From Actinomycetota bacterium (GTDB lineage Bacteria > Actinomycetota > Actinomycetes > Actinomycetales > Kineosporiaceae), in contig JAUPKJ010000209.1 of assembly GCA_030837505.1 (NCBI GenBank), forward strand, positions 1 to 34,626: a DNA stretch of 34,626 bases, written 5' to 3'. The notes under the pieces were generated by a model. The model made no database searches. It was given only the letters and a program-made list of their open reading frames with translations, and was not told the origin of the DNA. Shown here one piece after another: positions 1 to 8,639 of this stretch (position 1 is its first letter; each line of letters begins with the position of its first letter). The position numbers and the translations under genes were made by a program.

Positions 1-557
1 ACGACCGCGAGAAGCTGCAGGAGCGTCTGGCCAAGCTGGCCGGCGGTGTTGCCGTCATCAAGGCCGGGGCCGCGACCGAGGTCGAGCTCAAGGAGCGCAA
101 GCACCGCATCGAGGACGCCGTGCGCAACGCCAAGGCCGCTGTCGAGGAGGGCATCGTCGCCGGTGGTGGCGTCGCTCTCGCGCAGGCGGGCAAGGCTGCC
201 TTCGCGAAGCTGGAGCTGGAGGGCGACGAGGCCACCGGCGCCAACATCGTCAAGGTCGCCGTCGAGGCCCCGTTGAAGCAGATCGCGATCAACGCCGGCC
301 TGGAGGGTGGCGTCGTCGCGGAGAAGGTGCGCGGCCTGAAGCCCGGCTACGGCCTGAACGCCGCGACCGGCGAGTACGTCAACATGCTGGAGGCCGGGAT
401 CCCGGACCCCGCCAAGGTGGTCCGCTCCGCCCTGCAGAACGCCGCCAGCATCGCCGCGCTGTTCCTCACCACGGAGGCCGTCGTGGCGGACAAGCCCGAG
501 AAGGCTGCCGCTCCCGCGGGCGGCGCCGGTGACATGGGCGGTGGCATGGACTTCTGA
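1..557 (+). CDS. groEL: GroEL (60-kDa chaperonin), C-terminal part
   Basis: This is the last 184 codons of a type I chaperonin; the 5' part lies before the window. The frame opens at base 3 and reads through the conserved [20 protein letters not shown] and [20 protein letters not shown] blocks of the GroEL intermediate/equatorial domains. It ends in a glycine-methionine tail, [12 protein letters not shown]. In Actinobacteria the paralogue with a GGM-rich tail (GroEL2) is the essential housekeeping folding chamber, while GroEL1 usually has a histidine-rich tail, so this is GroEL2-type. It works in the cytosol as an ATP-driven double ring with GroES. A 13-bp hairpin follows 74 bases after the stop. 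No groES is visible, so it is either upstream or at a separate locus. Confidence 0.97.
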   Translation, partial: DREKLQERLAKLAGGVAVIKAGAATEVELKERKHRIEDAVRNAKAAVEEGIVAGGGVALAQAGKAAFAKLELEGDEATGANIVKVAVEAPLKQIAINAGLEGGVVAEKVRGLKPGYGLNAATGEYVNMLEAGIPDPAKVVRSALQNAASIAALFLTTEAVVADKPEKAAAPAGGAGDMGGGMDF

Positions 558-565
558 TCCGCGCA

Positions 566-612
566 GCTGTCGGAGAGACGCTCCACAGCGCTGTCGGATC
601 GACGTTCCACAG
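566..612. repeat. 23-bp imperfect direct repeat after groEL
   Basis: Two 23-bp copies (566-588 and 590-612) begin GCTGTCGGA and end TCCACAG, with three mismatches and a one-base gap. They sit between the groEL stop and its terminator hairpin. No function can be assigned. Confidence 0.6.
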
Positions 613-630
613 CCCGGGAGACCGGGATGC

Positions 631-660
631 CGGGGGCGGACCTCACCAGGTCCGCCCCCG
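631..660 (+). terminator. groEL transcription terminator hairpin
   Basis: A perfect 13-bp stem (631-643 pairs with 648-660) closes a CACC loop. It follows the groEL stop codon and has no T tract, as is usual for actinobacterial terminators. The remaining 210 bases up to 872 hold no gene. An ATG at 755 is in frame with the next gene but has no ribosome binding site. Confidence 0.8.
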
Positions 661-871
661 GCGCCGTTGTAGTACCCCCGGGCCGGACTCCGGAGCTTCT
701 GCCTCACAGATCCCAACAACCCCTTGCGTCACAGAATCCACAGCTGTCACTGTTATGACCATTCCTGAGGCTAGGCTGCTCACAGTCAGGCCATGTGGTT
801 GTTCGGATACAGTGCGCAGCGCCGACTCTTCGGCTGTGTTGTCACACTTCGAACCAGTCGGGAGGACGACC

Positions 872-2242
872 GTGGTACCGCTGGCGGCAGCGCAGCCGAC
901 TGGTGAGGAACGCCTCATCGGTGATGAAGAACTGTTCTTCTCCACCACGGACTCCCAGGGCGTCATCCGGTCGGTCAACGCATCCTTCGCACTCGTGTCG
1001 CGCTACGAGCCCTCCGAGCTCATCGGGTGCCCCCACAACATCCTCAGACACCCGGCCATGCCCCGGGGCGCCTTCAAACTCCTGTGGGACCGGCTGCTCT
1101 CGGGCCGTCCCATGGCCTGCTACGTCGTCAACCTGGCCGAGGACGGCGCGTACTACTGGGTCTTCACCACGATCACGCCGCTCGACGACGGCTACCTGGC
1201 CGTGCGGATCCGTCCCCGCTCCCGCCATTTCCAGGACATCGTCCGCGTCTACGCCGAGGTCCGGGCCGTCGAACAGGAGGCGGAGCGCGCGGGCGCCGGC
1301 AACCGGGCCGCTGCCGGACTCGGAGCGGCGGCCCTGGAGAGCCGCGTCCGAGGGCTGGGGTTCGCCGACTTCGGGCAGTTCATCACCGAAGCCCTCCCCG
1401 CCGAGATGGCGGCCCACACGGCCCGGCAGACGCGGGCCGGCGACAGTGTCGGGGCGGCAGCGGGCTTCGGGGAGATCCTCGCAGCCGTCGACGCCCTCGA
1501 CGAGCGTTTCACCGACCTGGTGGGGCTGCTCGACACCTACCAGAGTCTGGCCCGCTCCCTCTCGGCGTCCTCGGCCTCCGTGCTCCAGGCCAGCCACCAA
1601 CTGCGGCGGGCCGTGGCCGCGGCCCGGACGGGCTCGGCGGAGCAGGCGGGCCAGGCACAGGTCCTGCGGACGGTGGCAGAGGCCATGAGCCGGCCCGCCG
1701 ACCAGACCGTGGAGACCCTCACCCAGCTCACCGAGAAGCTGGACCGTCTGGGCCCGGCGATCGCGGCGCTGCGGTACCGGATCGCTCTGGCCCGGCTGCA
1801 CGACGACATGGTTGCGACCCTGGTCTGCGACATGGCCGACGTCGGCCACGACCCCGCAGACCCCGCCGAACCGGAAGGACCGCTGTCCGAGATCGGGCAG
1901 CTCTGCGATGCCCTCGGCGCGGGGATCGACGAGATGACCCGAGCCATGGAGGCCGTGAACCGGGAACTCACGTCCTCGGCCACCCTGATCGCCAAGGCCG
2001 CCGAACAGCTCACGGACTTCCGCCGGTTCCTGGCCAAATGGAGGCTCCTGGTCGTGCGCCACGGCCGCACGCGGGAACTGGACCCCTACGTGGGCCCGAT
2101 CGACGAACAACTGGCCAACGGGTACGACCAGCTGGAAGGTCTCCAGGACCTGAGCCGTCACTGCCTGAAGGGGATCACGACGCTCGACGCCGGGTCGATG
2201 CATCGGCAACTGGCCCGGATGCGGGCGGCCGTCAGGGCCTGA
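872..2242 (+). CDS. Soluble Aer-type PAS sensor protein
   Basis: The 456-residue protein begins with a PAS domain (about residues 18-115). It contains the motif PHNILRHPAMP (54-64) followed by AYYWVFTTITPLDDGY, the signature of the FAD-binding PAS of the Aer aerotaxis receptor. The rest, about 340 residues, is alanine- and glutamine-rich and predicted by eye to be mostly helical. I see no transmembrane segment, HAMP, MCP hairpin, kinase or cyclase motif, so the output is unknown. A redox- or oxygen-sensing role is inferred from the PAS family only. Start chosen: GTG 872, preceded by GGAGGA at 861-866. The frame stays open to an ATG at 755, which lacks a ribosome site and would add 39 low-complexity residues. 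moaE follows after 83 bases on the same strand. Confidence 0.75.
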   Translation: MVPLAAAQPTGEERLIGDEELFFSTTDSQGVIRSVNASFALVSRYEPSELIGCPHNILRHPAMPRGAFKLLWDRLLSGRPMACYVVNLAEDGAYYWVFTTITPLDDGYLAVRIRPRSRHFQDIVRVYAEVRAVEQEAERAGAGNRAAAGLGAAALESRVRGLGFADFGQFITEALPAEMAAHTARQTRAGDSVGAAAGFGEILAAVDALDERFTDLVGLLDTYQSLARSLSASSASVLQASHQLRRAVAAARTGSAEQAGQAQVLRTVAEAMSRPADQTVETLTQLTEKLDRLGPAIAALRYRIALARLHDDMVATLVCDMADVGHDPADPAEPEGPLSEIGQLCDALGAGIDEMTRAMEAVNRELTSSATLIAKAAEQLTDFRRFLAKWRLLVVRHGRTRELDPYVGPIDEQLANGYDQLEGLQDLSRHCLKGITTLDAGSMHRQLARMRAAVRA

Positions 2243-2325
2243 CGAACCCCGTTCCGGAAGCCCGGCCCGGGGAAGCTCGGCCCGGGAAGCTCGGCCCCGG
2301 AGGACCGGCCCCTAAGCTGAGGGCT

Positions 2326-2790
2326 GTGAGGTCCGGATCCCCGAAGAGCAGCCGATCGCCCGGGGGCGGACAGCCGGAGGTCCTCGCCGAGATCGTCCAA
2401 GCCCCGTTGGACCCCTCCCGGTACGAGGCTTTCGTGGCCCATCGCGCGGGCGGAGCCGTGGTCGCCTTCCACGGGGTCGTGCGGGACCACGACGATGGAC
2501 GGTCCGTGCGTGGACTGGAGTATTCGGCGCATCCGAGCGCGGCCCGGGTCCTGGACCTGATCGTGCGGGAGGAGCTCGTCCGGTACGGCCTTCACGCTGC
2601 GGCGGCTTCGCACCGGGTGGGGTCGCTGGCCGTGGGCGAGACGGCCTTCGTCGTCGCCGTCTGCGCGACCCACCGCCGGGAGGCGTTCGAGGCCGCGGGC
2701 CGGATCGTCGAGGAGACCAAGAGCCGGCTCCCGGTGTGGAAACGCCAGGTTTTCGCCGACGGCACCGAGGAATGGGTGCACTGCCCCTGA
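2326..2790 (+). CDS. moaE: Molybdopterin synthase large subunit MoaE
   Basis: MoaE joins thiocarboxylated MoaD to convert cyclic pyranopterin monophosphate to molybdopterin in the cytosol. The 154-residue protein shows the family core: GAVVAFHGVVRDHDDGR (dithiolene-site arginine and histidine region), GLEYSAHPSAA, HRVGSLAVGE, and the lysine-bearing tail IVEETKSRLPVWKRQ, whose two lysines match the catalytic lysines of E. coli MoaE. Start GTG 2326 is the first suitable codon. A TAAGCT box at 2313-2318 lies 7 bases upstream, so the mRNA may be leaderless. Its partner moaD lies 2.1 kb away on the opposite strand, beyond a glycosyltransferase gene. The rest of the molybdenum cofactor pathway is not in the window. 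Confidence 0.93.
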   Translation: MRSGSPKSSRSPGGGQPEVLAEIVQAPLDPSRYEAFVAHRAGGAVVAFHGVVRDHDDGRSVRGLEYSAHPSAARVLDLIVREELVRYGLHAAAASHRVGSLAVGETAFVVAVCATHRREAFEAAGRIVEETKSRLPVWKRQVFADGTEEWVHCP

Positions 2791-2798
2791 CGGAACGG

Positions 2799-2816
2799 CC
2801 CGGGCCCCTGCCCGGG
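2799..2816. terminator. Hairpin between convergent moaE and glycosyltransferase
   Basis: CCCGGGC (2799-2805) pairs perfectly with GCCCGGG (2810-2816) around a CCCT loop. It lies in the 48-base gap between two converging genes, so it could end either transcript. Confidence 0.55.
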
Positions 2817-2838
2817 AGAGGCACGCCCCACCGTTTGT

Positions 2839-4641
2839 TCAGAACTCCTGCGGGACGCCGAGGGAGAGCGGACCGGGGGTCTGCGCGGGCGGGGTGGGCA
2901 CGAGCGTGTAGAGGAAGACCTCGAACTTCAGGAAGTTCGCGTGCTCGCTGATGCGGTAGTCCCGCGAGAGTGTGGCGACCTTGGCCGTGTCGGCCTGCGA
3001 CTTCGGCCCGGCGAGCCCGTTCGGACCCGCTATGACCCAGATCCGGGTGCGGCCCTCGATCCGGCGCAGGACGGTCTCCGGCCTCTCCTCGCCCCAGATG
3101 GTCGAGGTCTTGACGGGGCTTGCGTCCGCCGCCAGATCGGTCAGCCCGCGGAAGCGATCGGGGTACTGCTGGGCGAGGAGTCGCATCTGGTCGGGCAGGA
3201 AGAGGACGGCATCGGAGTCCAGGGCGTGGGAGGCGATGTAGCGGGTGACTCCCCGGACGTCCTCACCGTGCCCCACGGCGGGGTGCCGGTAGATGGACTG
3301 CGTGTGGCTTCCGGACAGGACCAGCGCGACGAGCGGGAGGAGGGCTCCCAACGGGCGCAGGAGAGGCGCGAGGCTCGCCAGGAGCAGGGCCGTCCCCGGC
3401 AGGGAGAAAATCACGTAGCGGTGGGCGAAGAGGGGATGCACCTGCGAGACGCACCACAGCAGGAGCGGGGGGACCAAGGACCAGGTCAGGCCGAGGAAGA
3501 AGGCACCCCGGTGGGGTCCGGAGCCCATGAGCGCGGCGAAGGCGCGACGGCGTTCCCGGTCGGGGGAACCGGCCACGGGGGCCGACCGCGCGGGGGCTGG
3601 GAGCCGGGGCCCCATCGGCAGAGGGGACAGGCCTGCAGCGATCATCGCAGGAATCCTGACCTCGCCGGCCGTCCGCGGCGCGGGCAGGACCGCCGTGGTG
3701 CGACGTCGCAGGGCCCCGGCCAGGAGCGCCCCGGCGGCGATCGTGATCACGGCCAGGGGCACCAGGAGGGTCTCGTACTCGATCAGCAGAAAATGGTGCA
3801 GGATGTCCAGACCGGGCGAATGTATCCACGCGACCTGGGTGCGCTGGCTGAAGGACATCAGCACGAACGGCGCCAGGAGGGCCACGGTCCGGCCGGTGGC
3901 GGTGCACCAGCGGCGTCGGACGGTGGAGGGCGTGCTCGTCAGGACGTGCACGGTGTGAACGACCAGGAGCAGCAGGAAGGACAGGACATTGAGCAGGGCC
4001 GTGGCACCGAGGGCCAGGCCGTAGAGCGTCCAGCCGCGCCGCCGCCACGGGCGCCCGCAGGCCCGCAGCAGCGCCCAGGTGGCGCAGGCCGCAGCCAGCA
4101 TGATCAGGGCGTAGGAGCGGGCCTCCTGGGCGTAGCGGGAGGCCAGGGGGCTGGTGAGGAGCATGAGGGCCGCGGTCGTCCCCACGAACGCCGAGCCAAG
4201 CTGACGGCCGATGCGGACCATGACCCCGGCTGTCAGGGCCACTGCCACGACACTCACCCACCGGACGGTGAGCAGGGCGGTGTCGGGATCGGCTCCGGGG
4301 ACCAGGGCGAGCACGCCGTGGGCGATCAGGTAGTAGGACAAGTGCACCAGGTCGACGCCGGCGGCGAGCTGCAGGATCTGCGGCACGGAGCGATCGGCGA
4401 TGACCATGGTGGCCGATTCGTCCCGCCAGGGGCTGGGCGTACCGAGGTCCCAACTGAAGATGATCACTCCGAGGACGACCACGAGGGCTTCCGGACCGAT
4501 CTGGCGCATCACGCGGTCGAACGGTCTCCGGTGCTCCGGCGGGCGGTGGCCGGCAGTCGTCGGATCGGGGGCCGCGAGGCCGGTCCGGTCGGTCGGCCGC
4601 AGAACAGGGGCATTCCGCGCGTCCTGGAGCAGCTTGAGCAC
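2839..4641 (-). CDS. GT39-like membrane glycosyltransferase
   Basis: The 600-residue protein is a polytopic integral membrane protein of the GT-C fold, resembling family 39 / ArnT-like mannosyltransferases that use a polyprenyl-phosphate sugar. About 50 residues of cytoplasmic N-terminus precede the first helix. The first periplasmic loop carries PWRDES (71-76) with the Asp-Glu pair typical of the catalytic site. SRYAQEARSYAL (168-179) is the second family hallmark. Roughly ten further hydrophobic segments follow, then a soluble C-terminal domain of about 150 residues. The acceptor (protein, lipid or wall polymer) cannot be read. Start GTG 4641 has an ideal AAGGAG at 4647-4652. The frame is open 36 codons further upstream, but that part is low complexity. 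Confidence 0.8.
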   Translation of the reverse strand: MLKLLQDARNAPVLRPTDRTGLAAPDPTTAGHRPPEHRRPFDRVMRQIGPEALVVVLGVIIFSWDLGTPSPWRDESATMVIADRSVPQILQLAAGVDLVHLSYYLIAHGVLALVPGADPDTALLTVRWVSVVAVALTAGVMVRIGRQLGSAFVGTTAALMLLTSPLASRYAQEARSYALIMLAAACATWALLRACGRPWRRRGWTLYGLALGATALLNVLSFLLLLVVHTVHVLTSTPSTVRRRWCTATGRTVALLAPFVLMSFSQRTQVAWIHSPGLDILHHFLLIEYETLLVPLAVITIAAGALLAGALRRRTTAVLPAPRTAGEVRIPAMIAAGLSPLPMGPRLPAPARSAPVAGSPDRERRRAFAALMGSGPHRGAFFLGLTWSLVPPLLLWCVSQVHPLFAHRYVIFSLPGTALLLASLAPLLRPLGALLPLVALVLSGSHTQSIYRHPAVGHGEDVRGVTRYIASHALDSDAVLFLPDQMRLLAQQYPDRFRGLTDLAADASPVKTSTIWGEERPETVLRRIEGRTRIWVIAGPNGLAGPKSQADTAKVATLSRDYRISEHANFLKFEVFLYTLVPTPPAQTPGPLSLGVPQEF

Positions 4642-4762
4642 TGCGGCTCCTTCCCCGGTCTCGGGACCGGACGAAAAACGACCTGGCCGCTGTGGCCTGG
4701 TCGACGTCAGGTACGACTGTGAACGTCCCCTGCGGGCCTCGCCGCACATCCCCTGAGGAACC

Positions 4763-4777
4763 GTAACCGACGGTTAC
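4763..4777. promoter_or_regulatory. Inverted repeat upstream of the glycosyltransferase gene
   Basis: GTAACC-GAC-GGTTAC is a perfect 6-bp inverted repeat with a 3-base centre, about 120 bases before the glycosyltransferase start. It could be an operator. No promoter hexamers could be placed with confidence. The gap 4642-4892 holds no gene. Confidence 0.3.
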
Positions 4778-4892
4778 CCCTGTTTTCATCACGGGCAGAC
4801 AACGAAGTGGACAAAAACCGCTCCGGGCCTGTGATGTGGGCCACTGTTCGGGTGGGCCTCGAGCCCGGACGGGCGCTGCTGCGCCGCTGGGC

Positions 4893-5138
4893 TCACCCCC
4901 CGGCGAACGGCGGCAGCACGTCGACGGTCGCACAGGACGGCAGAGGAGCGCGCTGGTCACTGGCTGTTTCGTCGATCAGGAAGGTGCAGACGGGCAGGAC
5001 TCTGGACAAGGCGGCACCGTGCAGCCGGGACAGTTCGGAACTCAACTGTTCGACCGTTGCCGCGGAGTCGACGAGCACCGGCTCGCTGTCTGTCCCGGCA
5101 GCTGCCCGGGCCCCGGCGTAGTAGCGCACCGTGACCAT
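4893..5138 (-). CDS. moaD: Molybdopterin synthase sulfur carrier MoaD
   Basis: This 81-residue ubiquitin-fold protein starts MVTVRYYAGARAAAG and ends VDVLPPFAGG. The C-terminal Gly-Gly is the residue pair that is adenylated and thiocarboxylated by MoeB-type enzymes and inserted into MoaE. Length and both ends fit MoaD rather than ThiS, which lacks the ARAAAG pattern and is usually about 66 residues. Start ATG 5138 is the only ATG in a suitable place; the ribosome site is weak. The neighbouring moaE supports the call. It diverges from the beta-glycosidase gene across 372 bases. Confidence 0.9.
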   Translation of the reverse strand: MVTVRYYAGARAAAGTDSEPVLVDSAATVEQLSSELSRLHGAALSRVLPVCTFLIDETASDQRAPLPSCATVDVLPPFAGG

Positions 5139-5510
5139 GATGATTCTGCGGGTGTCTCCCTCCGATGAGGAGAGATCGACCGCAGGAGGAGCTGCGAGGG
5201 CTGCGGAGGCGATGGCCCGATCTGTTCGCACTCCTTCGAACGATACCCATCCGATCCGCGGACGTCCTGCAGACCGGACACAATCGCGAACCGGACGGAG
5301 TCGTGTCCCGGACGGAGTCGTGTCCCGCAGACACGAACATCGGGGGAGGGGACTTTCGCTCCCCGCCCTCTTCCGTGGTGTTGCATGGGGGTCGGACCGC
5401 TGCGGCGGTCCGGCGTCGGGACGGGCGTCCGGCGGGTGGCGGGTGGCGGGCGGGTGGCTCCGGGGCCGGCCAGGTGGCGGAGATCCGATCCAGGAGGAGG
5501 AACGGGAACT
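5139..5510. other. Divergent intergenic region moaD / beta-glycosidase
   Basis: No gene is supported here. It holds the 17-bp tandem repeat and hairpin at 5291-5336, a G-rich stretch of GCGGGTG-type repeats at about 5431-5456, and the AGGAGGAGG ribosome site (5492-5500) of the next gene. Promoter hexamers are not clear on either strand. Confidence 0.5.
5291..5336. repeat. 17-bp tandem repeat with hairpin
   Basis: CCGGACGGAGTCGTGTC is perfectly duplicated (5291-5307, 5308-5324). The end of copy two, TCGTGTC (5318-5324), also pairs with GACACGA (5330-5336) around CCGCA. A partial third copy begins at 5325. It may be a regulatory site or simple replication slippage. Confidence 0.7.
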
Positions 5511-6971
5511 GTGAACCAGGTGGACGAGCGCGGTGCCCTGCCGTCCCTGCCGGCCGCTTTCGTCTGGGGAGTCGGTACCTCGGCTTTCCAGATCGAGGGG
5601 GAGGCCGAGGGCCGGTCCGATTCGATCTGGGACAGGTTCTGTGCCGAACCGGGCCGGATCGCGGACGGCTCCGACGGGAGGATCGCCTGCGAGCACGTGA
5701 GCCACCTGGAGGAGGACGTCGAACTCCTGCGCAGCCTGGGGGTCAACGCCTACAGGTTCTCCATCTCCTGGCCCAGGGTGATGCCCTCCGGGAGGGGCGA
5801 ACTCTCCGGGGAGGGGCTGGATTTCTACGACAGGCTCGTGGACGGGCTGCTCGACGCTGGCATCGAACCGTGGGCCACGCTGTACCACTGGGATCTGCCC
5901 GTGGAACTCCAGGACGACGGCGGATGGCTGGACCGGCGGACCGTGGACCGTTTCACCGACTACGCCCTGGGAATGCATGCCGCCCTGGGAGACAGGGTCC
6001 GGCAATGGGCAACCCTGAACGAGCCGTGGTGCTCGGCCTGGTTGGGCTACGGCAGCGGTGTGCACGCCCCGGGGTTCGCCGACCACCCGTCCGCGGTCCG
6101 GGCAGCCCACCACCTGTTGCTGGCCCATGGCCGGGCCGTCGAGGCGCTGCGCTCCCAGGCGCCTGCGGACCATCAGCTGGGGATCGTCCTGAACCTGTTC
6201 TCGTTCCACACGGCCCCAGGGGTGTCCGAGGACCGGACGCAGGAAGTCGAACGGGTCGTCCGGTTGCTGGACGGCGAGCAGAACCGGTGGTTCCTCGACC
6301 CCCTCCTGCTGGGGTCCTACCCGCCGGACCTCCTGGAGACCTTCGCGCCCCATCTGGAGGGCTTCGTCCGGGACGGCGACCTCCGGCAGATCGCGGCGCC
6401 CCTGGACTACCTCGGCGTCAACTACTACTCCGATCATTTCCTGCTGCCGGCGTCGGACGGCTCACAGGAGCAGGGGGAACACTCGGGACTGGCCGGACCG
6501 GGGAGCTACCCGGGGGTGGGGAACGTGCGCTGGTCGGACCCCGGGGACGAGGGCACGAGCATGGGGTGGCACATCACCCCCGAGGGCCTGAAGGCGCTCC
6601 TGCTGCGGATCGGACGGGACTACCCCGGGGCCCCCGCCCTGGTGGTCATGGAGAACGGGGCGGCCTTCCACGATCCGCTGCCGGGCCCGGACGGGACGGT
6701 CGAGGATCCTCGGCGGGGCGCGTATCTGACCTCGCACGTGGAGAGCCTGATCGAGGCCGTGGCCCAGGGGGCGGACGTCCGGGGCTACTTCGCCTGGACC
6801 CTCCTGGACAACTTCGAGTGGTCGCAGGGGTACACCCAGCGTTTCGGACTGGTGAGGGTCGAGGAGGGGAGCCTGCGCCGCTTCCCCAAGCGGAGTTTCG
6901 AGGTCTACCGCGATCTGATCGCCCGCTATCGGGGCGGTGGGGGTTCCGGGAGTTCCGGGGGCTCGCTCTGA
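5511..6971 (+). CDS. Family 1 glycoside hydrolase (beta-glucosidase-like)
   Basis: The 486-residue protein is a complete GH1 retaining beta-glycosidase. It opens with FVWGVGTSAFQIEGE, followed by YRFSISWPRVMP and TLYHWDLP. The acid/base glutamate is E171 in TLNEPW and the nucleophile is E381 in VVMENG. Late FAWTLLDNFEWSQGY binds substrate. No signal peptide is seen, so it acts in the cytosol on imported beta-linked di- or oligosaccharides. The substrate cannot be read from GH1 sequence. Placement beside xylA-xylB suggests hemicellulose or cellulose oligomers (inference). Start GTG 5511 follows AGGAGGAGG at 5492-5500; in-frame upstream codons would add a proline/glycine-rich stretch. The tail is a GGGGSGSSGGSL low-complexity extension. 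The gene converges on xylB. Confidence 0.92.
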   Translation: MNQVDERGALPSLPAAFVWGVGTSAFQIEGEAEGRSDSIWDRFCAEPGRIADGSDGRIACEHVSHLEEDVELLRSLGVNAYRFSISWPRVMPSGRGELSGEGLDFYDRLVDGLLDAGIEPWATLYHWDLPVELQDDGGWLDRRTVDRFTDYALGMHAALGDRVRQWATLNEPWCSAWLGYGSGVHAPGFADHPSAVRAAHHLLLAHGRAVEALRSQAPADHQLGIVLNLFSFHTAPGVSEDRTQEVERVVRLLDGEQNRWFLDPLLLGSYPPDLLETFAPHLEGFVRDGDLRQIAAPLDYLGVNYYSDHFLLPASDGSQEQGEHSGLAGPGSYPGVGNVRWSDPGDEGTSMGWHITPEGLKALLLRIGRDYPGAPALVVMENGAAFHDPLPGPDGTVEDPRRGAYLTSHVESLIEAVAQGADVRGYFAWTLLDNFEWSQGYTQRFGLVRVEEGSLRRFPKRSFEVYRDLIARYRGGGGSGSSGGSL

Positions 6972-7038
6972 GCGATTTGTCGCGTGGGGATTGCCGCCTT
7001 CGGGTCCACAGGAGCCGGTTGCACACCCAAAATGGTGA

Positions 7039-7075
7039 CCGGCCGCCAGGACAGCGCGGATGTCCTGGCGGCCGG
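7039..7075. terminator. Bidirectional terminator, beta-glycosidase / xylB
   Basis: A perfect 14-bp stem (7039-7052 with 7062-7075) and a 9-base loop fill the gap between two convergent genes. Confidence 0.85.
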
Positions 7076-7097
7076 AGTTCTCTGTTGCCGGAGTTCC

Positions 7098-8513
7098 TCA
7101 GCCCGGCCTGCGGGCGGTGAGGTCCCGCACCTCGGCGTAGCGGGCCCGGACGGCCGGGGCGGGTTCCGCCCGGAGGACCTCGGTGCCGGGCAGCTCCCAG
7201 ACGGGCGGTTCGTCCCTGCCCCGCAGGACCCAGGCCGCCTGGCGTGCGGCGCCGTCGGCGACGTACTCCCCGGGCGGCGGGACGACGACCTGGTGGCCCA
7301 GGACGGCCGGGGCGATCCGGCGCAGAGCCTCCGACCGGGCGCCCCCACCGACCAACAGCACGCGTTCGACCCTCGCGCCCTGCGCGACGAGCGCGTCCAG
7401 ACCGTCGGCCAGACCGCACAGCAGTCCTTCGACCGCGGCCCTGGCGATATGCGCGGGAACGGCCGTGTCCAGGCGCAGACCGTGCAGGGCACCGGTGGCG
7501 TCGGGACGGTTCGGGGTCCGCTCGCCCTCCAGATAGGGCACGAGGGTCAGCCCGCCGCAGCCCGAGGGCGCGGTCAGGGCCAGCCGGGACAGCTCGTCGA
7601 GGTCGACCCCGAGCATCGTGGCCGTCGCGGACAGGACCCTCGCGGCGTTGAGGGTGCAGACCAGGGGAAGGTACCGGCCCGTGGCGTCGGCGAAACCGGC
7701 CACGGCACCCGAGGCATCCGCGGCAGGGACCTCCGCGACGGCGCTGACCACGCCGGAGGTCCCGATCGAGACGATGACGTCGCCCGGTCCGGCCCCCACC
7801 CCGAGGGCCGCTGCCATGTTGTCGCCCGTGCCGGGGCCCAGGAGCGCACCGGTGCACACCCCTTCGGCGGCGGCCGTACCCGCGGACTGCGACGGTCCCA
7901 GTACGCGGGGCAGGACGGCGTCGTGGCCGAGGGCCGCTGCGAGCAGGTCGCGGCGGTACTCGCCGGTCGCGGCGGAGAAGTAGCCCGTGCCCGAGGCGTC
8001 GCCGCGGTCGGTGACCAGGGCGTCCAGGCCGGGGGAGCCCGCGAGCTTCCAGGTGATCCAGTCGTGGGGCAGACAGACGGCGGCGACCTTCGCGGCGTTC
8101 TCGGGCTCGTGCTCGGCGAGCCAGGCGAGCTTGGTGACGGTGAAGGAGGCCACGGGTACCAGGCCGAGGTCGCGGGCCCAGGTCCCGGCACCGCCGTGGT
8201 CCTGCGTCAGACGCGTGGCCTGCGGGGCGGAGCGGGTGTCGTTCCACAGGAGGGCCGGGCGCACGACGTTCCCGGCGGCGTCCAGGGTGACCATGCCGTG
8301 CTGCTGACCGCCCACCGCGACGGCCTCGACGTCGTCGAGCCCGCCGGCCTGCGCAACCGCCTCCTGCAGCGCCGACCACCAGTGGTCGGGGTGGATCTCG
8401 GTCCCGTCCGGGTGCACGGCGCGTCCCGAACGCACCAGTTCACCGGTGTCGGAGCGGCGGATCACAACTTTGCAGGACTGCGTGGAGGAATCGATTCCCG
8501 CGACCAGAGCCAT
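7098..8513 (-). CDS. xylB: Xylulokinase
   Basis: XylB phosphorylates D-xylulose to xylulose 5-phosphate, feeding the pentose phosphate pathway. The 471-residue FGGY kinase has the N-terminal phosphate loop [14 protein letters not shown], the substrate motif GGQQHGMV (68-74), [12 protein letters not shown] (148-159), and the catalytic aspartate D231 in [11 protein letters not shown]. The C-terminal ATP fold shows [10 protein letters not shown] (250-259) and [11 protein letters not shown]. Length is normal for the family. ATG 8513 is preceded by a GAGAGGA ribosome site. It lies 126 bases downstream of xylA on the same strand, so the two form a xylAB operon with the promoter at about 10070. Confidence 0.95.
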   Translation of the reverse strand: MALVAGIDSSTQSCKVVIRRSDTGELVRSGRAVHPDGTEIHPDHWWSALQEAVAQAGGLDDVEAVAVGGQQHGMVTLDAAGNVVRPALLWNDTRSAPQATRLTQDHGGAGTWARDLGLVPVASFTVTKLAWLAEHEPENAAKVAAVCLPHDWITWKLAGSPGLDALVTDRGDASGTGYFSAATGEYRRDLLAAALGHDAVLPRVLGPSQSAGTAAAEGVCTGALLGPGTGDNMAAALGVGAGPGDVIVSIGTSGVVSAVAEVPAADASGAVAGFADATGRYLPLVCTLNAARVLSATATMLGVDLDELSRLALTAPSGCGGLTLVPYLEGERTPNRPDATGALHGLRLDTAVPAHIARAAVEGLLCGLADGLDALVAQGARVERVLLVGGGARSEALRRIAPAVLGHQVVVPPPGEYVADGAARQAAWVLRGRDEPPVWELPGTEVLRAEPAPAVRARYAEVRDLTARRPG

Positions 8514-8585
8514 CCTGGCGTCCTCTCTGCCGGTTCCGTGCAGCCGGCCCGATGGAAGGTGGAAAGTGCGATGTTCCCCGTCCCC

Positions 8586-8610
8586 CCGGGCCGGGAGCCG
8601 GACGGCCCGG
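8586..8610 (-). other. Intercistronic hairpin between xylA and xylB
   Basis: CCGGGCC (8586-8592) pairs with GGCCCGG (8604-8610). It sits in the 126-base spacer and might attenuate readthrough or protect xylA mRNA from decay, giving more XylA than XylB. Confidence 0.4.
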
Positions 8611-8639
8611 AGGGACGGGGAAGTCGTGTCACCAGCAGG

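Noticed and set aside
1027-2325. Upstream in-frame extension of moaE through the PAS gene
   Set aside because: The translation is Pro/Gly/Arg noise out of frame with the PAS protein; MoaE homology begins after 2326.
3263-4960. Long minus-strand frame overlapping the glycosyltransferase
   Set aside because: It is the same region one frame off, with no membrane pattern or motifs; the chosen frame has GT-C motifs and a strong ribosome site.
5139-6437. N-terminal extension of moaD across the glycosidase gene
   Set aside because: Only the last 81 residues match MoaD; the rest is antisense to a conserved GH1 enzyme.
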